Assembly: GCF_000731315.1 (NCBI RefSeq)
Contig: NZ_HG938354.1
Location: 1,612,001-1,676,000, forward strand
DNA: 64,000 bases
Origin: Neorhizobium galegae bv. orientalis str. HAMBI 540
GTDB taxonomy: Bacteria; Pseudomonadota; Alphaproteobacteria; Rhizobiales; Rhizobiaceae
Direction of reading: 5' to 3'
How positions within the stretch are numbered: the stretch's first letter is position 1; each line of letters begins with the position of its first letter. The notes under the pieces are model-generated. The model did no database searches. It saw only the letters and a program-made list of their open reading frames with translations, and was not told the DNA's origin. Positions 60,878 to 64,000 of the stretch are shown here, in pieces. The position numbers and the translations under genes were made by a program.

Positions 60878-62230
60878 ATGGCCAACACCCAGCGCAAGCT
60901 CAACCTCAATGTCGGCATCAACACGACCGGTTATCTCGGCAATGCCTGGAAATACCGGACGGGCAACCGGCACGAGATCACCGATCCCGACTATTACCGG
61001 CGCCTGACGGAGCTTGCTCACAAAGGCCTGTTCGACGCGGTGTTCTTCTCCGACCATCCGGCGCTGATGACCGATCCGAATGGCCGCCCCTTCCACACGA
61101 TCGATCCGCTGATTCTCTGCACTGCGCTTGCCGCCCAGGTGCCGGATATCGGTTTCGTGGCGACCATGTCCTCGACCTACAATTCGCCCTATAATCTCGC
61201 ACGCCGCACCCAGTCGACGGACATCATCTCGGGCGGCAGACTGATCATCAATATCGTCTCTTCCTTCAATCCGAACGTCGCCGCCAATTTTGGTTCGGAG
61301 CCGCTGCCGCCGCGCAACCAACGTTATGCCAAGGCCTCCGAATTCCTCGATGTCGCAAAGAAGCTCTGGGCCAGCTGGGACCCCTCCCGCGAAGGCGACG
61401 TGCCGGACGACCGTTTCTGGGATGCGACCAGCGCCCATACGATCGATCACCAGGGCAGCTATTTTACCGTCAAGGGCCCGCTCAACGTTCCGCGCGGGCC
61501 GCAAGGCCACCCGGTCATCGCCCAGGCAGGCGCGTCTGAAGGCGGCATCGACCTTGCCGCGCGCCATGGAGAGATCATCTACTGCAACATCCTCTCGCGT
61601 CCCGCCGGCCAAGCCTTCGGCAAGAAGGTCAGGGACCGCGCCATTTCATTTGGCCGAGATCCCTTGGGCATTCGCATCGTGCCCGGCCTCGTCGTCATTC
61701 TCGGCGAGACCCGCGAGGAAGCGCTACGCAAACACGAACTCTTCAGCGGCGCCGGCTCGGAAGACGGCCTGATCGCCCGCTTCGTCAAGGAGAACGGCAT
61801 TGATCCTGACGGTTTCGATGCGGATGCGGTTCTGGATGCGGAGCGTTTCATCCCCGATCCAAACCGCCTGCAGGCGGTTGGCATGGGGCTTGGGCTTGTC
61901 GATCTGCTCACCCACGAGAAGCTGACGGCGAGAGAGGCCGTGCGACGTTCGGAAGGGCACCACCGCCTCCTGCTCGGCACGCCCGAGGAGGTGGCCGACG
62001 GGATCATCGATCTCTGGGCGGACGGAACCGTCGACGGCTATACGCTGCAGCCACCCCGCGCGCCGGACGATATCGAGGAATTTGTCGATAAGGTGGTACC
62101 GATCCTGCAGGATCGCGGCGTCTATCGTACCCGGTACGAGGAAAAAACCGTCCGCGAGCGGTACGGCCTGCCCTTTCCCGAAGCAGGCGCCGACATCGGC
62201 AGGAGCGCCGCCATTTCATGGCTGCGCTGA
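60878..62230 (+). CDS. DszA/NtaA-family FMNH2-dependent monooxygenase
   Basis: A 450-residue luciferase-fold enzyme close in length to DszA (453) and NtaA. Landmarks: LAHKGLFDAVFFSDHPALMT, ARRTQSTDIISGGRLIINIV, RYAKASEFLDVAKKLWASWD, NVPRGPQGHPVIAQAGAS and the C-terminal VDKVVPILQDRGVYRTRYEE. The last block is nearly the DszA C-terminus (VVPVLQDRGYFRTEY). In the 4S pathway DszA opens the sulfone ring to give the sulfinate that DszB desulfinates. Last gene of the operon; no flavin reductase follows. Confidence 0.9.
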   Translation: MANTQRKLNLNVGINTTGYLGNAWKYRTGNRHEITDPDYYRRLTELAHKGLFDAVFFSDHPALMTDPNGRPFHTIDPLILCTALAAQVPDIGFVATMSSTYNSPYNLARRTQSTDIISGGRLIINIVSSFNPNVAANFGSEPLPPRNQRYAKASEFLDVAKKLWASWDPSREGDVPDDRFWDATSAHTIDHQGSYFTVKGPLNVPRGPQGHPVIAQAGASEGGIDLAARHGEIIYCNILSRPAGQAFGKKVRDRAISFGRDPLGIRIVPGLVVILGETREEALRKHELFSGAGSEDGLIARFVKENGIDPDGFDADAVLDAERFIPDPNRLQAVGMGLGLVDLLTHEKLTAREAVRRSEGHHRLLLGTPEEVADGIIDLWADGTVDGYTLQPPRAPDDIEEFVDKVVPILQDRGVYRTRYEEKTVRERYGLPFPEAGADIGRSAAISWLR

Positions 62231-62272
62231 GCTCCAGTATGATGTGTTGAACCGCCTCTCGCTCGGCTTTGG

Positions 62273-62974
62273 TTAGGCATTGGTCGAGATAGCGGTTTTA
62301 AAATGAGGATTCATCTCGCGCTCCAGCACGGTTCGCACGGCTGTTCTTTCGAGCATCTGGTTTTTGTGCCGGGTGAAATGCCCAAGCGTCTCCATCGGCA
62401 AGCCGTTGCTCGTGCCCCAGCCATAAAAGACGAGCGCATAGGGGTCCGCGACCGTATATTGTTCGCCCATGATCCAATGGTGATCGGCAATCAACCTGTC
62501 GATTTCTACCATGCTCTCCCAGTATCTCGCCGCAGCCTTCGTCCGAATAGCGTCGTGAACCTCTTCCTCATCCGCGAACTGATAGGGCCGGAATTTGGCT
62601 TTCTGAGATATATGGGGCGTGTTCGAAAACCACGCCATCTGCGCGATACATTGCATCTGCTCGACAACATCTGTCGGAAACATGCGGAGTTCGGGATTGA
62701 TGAGGCCGATATAGGCCAATATCGCGGAGTTTTCCGTGATCACCTGCCCATCCGGCGTCACAAGGGATGGAACTTTCCCCCGGGGATTGATCGCCAGGTA
62801 ATACGGAGCGAGATGCTGTTGTTTCCGCAGCAACGTCTCGATCGGTCGAAATGGCCGGCCGGTCTCCTCGAGAGCGATATGGGGAGCAAGCGAACAGGCT
62901 CCCGGACTATAGAAAAGAACCGTTTCACCCTTCAGAGCCGAGAGCCCGCCTGAAAGCAGCTCAACATTCTCCAT
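62273..62974 (-). CDS. Glutathione S-transferase family protein
   Basis: A 233-residue GST: thioredoxin-like N-terminal domain (ETVLFYSPGACSLAPHIALE, NPRGKVPSLVTPDGQVITEN with the cis-Pro and glutathione gamma-Glu contact residues) and a helical C-terminal domain (IMGEQYTVADPYALVFYGW). The start at 62974 is decided by GGAGGAACGGGAT directly upstream; an ATG nine codons earlier overlaps that ribosome-binding site. Converges with the DszA-like operon. May belong to sulfur-compound or xenobiotic handling. Confidence 0.92.
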   Translation of the reverse strand: MENVELLSGGLSALKGETVLFYSPGACSLAPHIALEETGRPFRPIETLLRKQQHLAPYYLAINPRGKVPSLVTPDGQVITENSAILAYIGLINPELRMFPTDVVEQMQCIAQMAWFSNTPHISQKAKFRPYQFADEEEVHDAIRTKAAARYWESMVEIDRLIADHHWIMGEQYTVADPYALVFYGWGTSNGLPMETLGHFTRHKNQMLERTAVRTVLEREMNPHFKTAISTNA

Positions 62975-63017
62975 ATCCCGTTCCTCCCTATTGTTTTCCA
63001 AGCCGCCGATCAGATAC

Positions 63018-64000
63018 CTAAGCTCTCAAAGCGGCGGTCATGATCCGTTCCCGTGTCATCGGCATGTCGTGGATGCGCATGCCCAACGCATGAGCGACGG
63101 CATTGCCAATGGCCGCGGCGGTCGGCCCACCGGCGCATTCGCCTACTCCAAGCGCCTCATGCTGGTCCGCTCCGATAAGCTCAACGCGAATTTCCGGTAT
63201 GTCCGAAAACCGAATGACAGGATAGCTATGCCAATCGACGGTCGAGATCCCTTGCGGACCGAAGCCCACCTCTTCGATCAGGGTCCAGCTGATGGCCTGA
63301 ACGATATTGCCTTCGACCTGGTTGACGACGCCGTCGGGATTGATGACCAGCCCCGCATCCACGGCGCACCAGATATCGGTCACGCGCACCGCCTCGTCGA
63401 CCTCGACGGCTGCGACGACCGCGGCATAGGCCGACGCGTTCTTATAGCGGGCGAGACCGATACCCAAGCCCTTCCCGGCACCGCCAGCGTCACGTGATGA
63501 CCAGCCGGCCATCGCCGCGGCCCTTTCAAGGGTTCTGCGGGCACGCGGGTCGGAAAGGGTGGAAAGGCGGTATCTCACCGGATCCTCGCCGGCCCGGGCG
63601 GCAAGTTCGTCGATCAGAGCTTCGATGGCAAAGACATTCAAAGTCGCCCCGAGCCCGCGCAACGACGAGGTGCGCACCGGCACGTCGTGGATCAGGTGGT
63701 AGCTGATCCGCTTGGCCGCCATGTCGTAGAGCGGAATTCCGTTACGCACCGCACCTCCTCCCCGCTCGAGCGGAATGTCGAAGGGCTTGCGTTCGGGCGG
63801 TGGCTCCTTCATCGCCTCGGCGGCCAGCAGATAGGCGCCCCCAACCCCGGGGCGCTGGCCGTGGGTGGCGCTCCATATCTCGGTCGTCCAATCGGCGGGG
63901 CGCCCGGCGGCGTCGAGTGCCGCGTGAACGGTCACGATCATTGCGGAGGAGAGCGGTTCGTAGCCAAATTCCTCTTCCCGCCGCCACATCAGCCGGATCG
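63018..64000 (-). CDS. Xanthine dehydrogenase/aldehyde oxidase-family molybdopterin-binding subunit, 5' end beyond window
   Basis: C-terminal 327 or so residues of a large molybdenum-cofactor subunit (isoquinoline 1-oxidoreductase beta/CoxL-like class). Visible are VRTSSLRGLGATLNVFAIEA, the moco-binding end GVGECAGGPTAAAIGNAVAH with the conserved glutamate, and LGMRIHDMPMTRERIMTAA at the C-terminus. The frame stays open to base 64000 (no start needed here). Its iron-sulfur and FAD partner genes presumably lie to the right or are transcribed with it. Gene is 43 bases from the GST gene on the same strand. Confidence 0.9.
   Translation of the reverse strand, partial: IRLMWRREEEFGYEPLSSAMIVTVHAALDAAGRPADWTTEIWSATHGQRPGVGGAYLLAAEAMKEPPPERKPFDIPLERGGGAVRNGIPLYDMAAKRISYHLIHDVPVRTSSLRGLGATLNVFAIEALIDELAARAGEDPVRYRLSTLSDPRARRTLERAAAMAGWSSRDAGGAGKGLGIGLARYKNASAYAAVVAAVEVDEAVRVTDIWCAVDAGLVINPDGVVNQVEGNIVQAISWTLIEEVGFGPQGISTVDWHSYPVIRFSDIPEIRVELIGADQHEALGVGECAGGPTAAAIGNAVAHALGMRIHDMPMTRERIMTAALRA

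Noticed and set aside
1..64000. CRISPR arrays, tRNA or rRNA genes, complete insertion sequences, prophage modules
   Set aside because: Looked for on both strands; no regularly spaced repeats, cloverleaf-like CCA-ended genes, terminal-repeat-bounded transposases or phage structural genes were recognised.

Overview
The window looks like a chromosomal or large-replicon accessory region from a Rhizobium/Agrobacterium-type alphaproteobacterium (Hyphomicrobiales). The evidence is high GC, very dense ABC-transporter content, ATGA-coupled operons, a GCG_CRPN-type small secreted protein, CUT1 sugar importers with UgpC-type ATPases, and rhizobial small hypothetical proteins. No rRNA, tRNA, CRISPR array, complete insertion sequence or replication origin was seen. 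Both window edges cut genes.

Layout. (1) 1-3.4 kb: the tail of a dipeptide/oligopeptide-type ABC importer (permease, two ATPases) followed by a DapA-superfamily lyase. (2) 3.4-5.2 kb: a decayed stretch with an EAL-domain scrap, two small genes and a frameshifted hipA remnant. (3) 5.2-15.9 kb: a first oligouronide-utilisation locus. It has a LacI regulator, a CUT1 importer, cytoplasmic GH28 and GH105 enzymes, an 839-residue protein of unknown family, and a divergent solute-binding protein; two copies of a TGAAA-N4-TTTCA palindrome lie in the divergent promoter. (4) 16-19.2 kb: a run of small secreted or single-pass membrane proteins, several built on GTGGSSAG-like repeats. (5) 19.3-22.2 kb: a FecBCD-like metal-chelate importer. 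(6) 22.4-26.7 kb: an ECF sigma factor operon with a putative anti-sigma factor, a periplasmic sensor-like protein, DUF1800 and DUF1501. (7) 26.8-28.1 kb: small secreted and cytosolic proteins.

(8) 28-41.7 kb: a second oligouronide locus. It has a hexapeptide acetyltransferase fused to a predicted alpha/alpha-barrel domain, a FadR-type GntR regulator, a galactose-binding-like protein, a heparinase II/III-family lyase, a second complete CUT1 importer, a GH88 hydrolase, a YesL-like membrane protein and a DUF2264 protein. In both loci the enzymes lack signal peptides, so oligosaccharides are probably imported and broken down in the cytoplasm. (9) 41.8-43.9 kb: a DUF6880 protein and an RBBP9/YdeN-type hydrolase.

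(10) 43.9-62.2 kb: an organosulfur-acquisition island, the most notable part. It holds a Dpp-type ABC importer with its binding protein, two acyl-CoA-dehydrogenase-fold (DszC/SfnB-like) monooxygenases, an SsuD-like and a DszA/NtaA-like flavin monooxygenase, and two paralogues of the sulfinate desulfinase DszB that keep the Cys/His/Arg active-site pattern and lack signal peptides. A single operon (54.7-62.2 kb) therefore carries recognisable relatives of all three enzymes of the actinobacterial 4S desulfurisation pathway, plus an FAD monooxygenase and two NmrA-like proteins. (11) 62.2-64 kb: a GST-family protein and the C-terminal part of a molybdopterin-binding (xanthine dehydrogenase-family) subunit running off the right edge.
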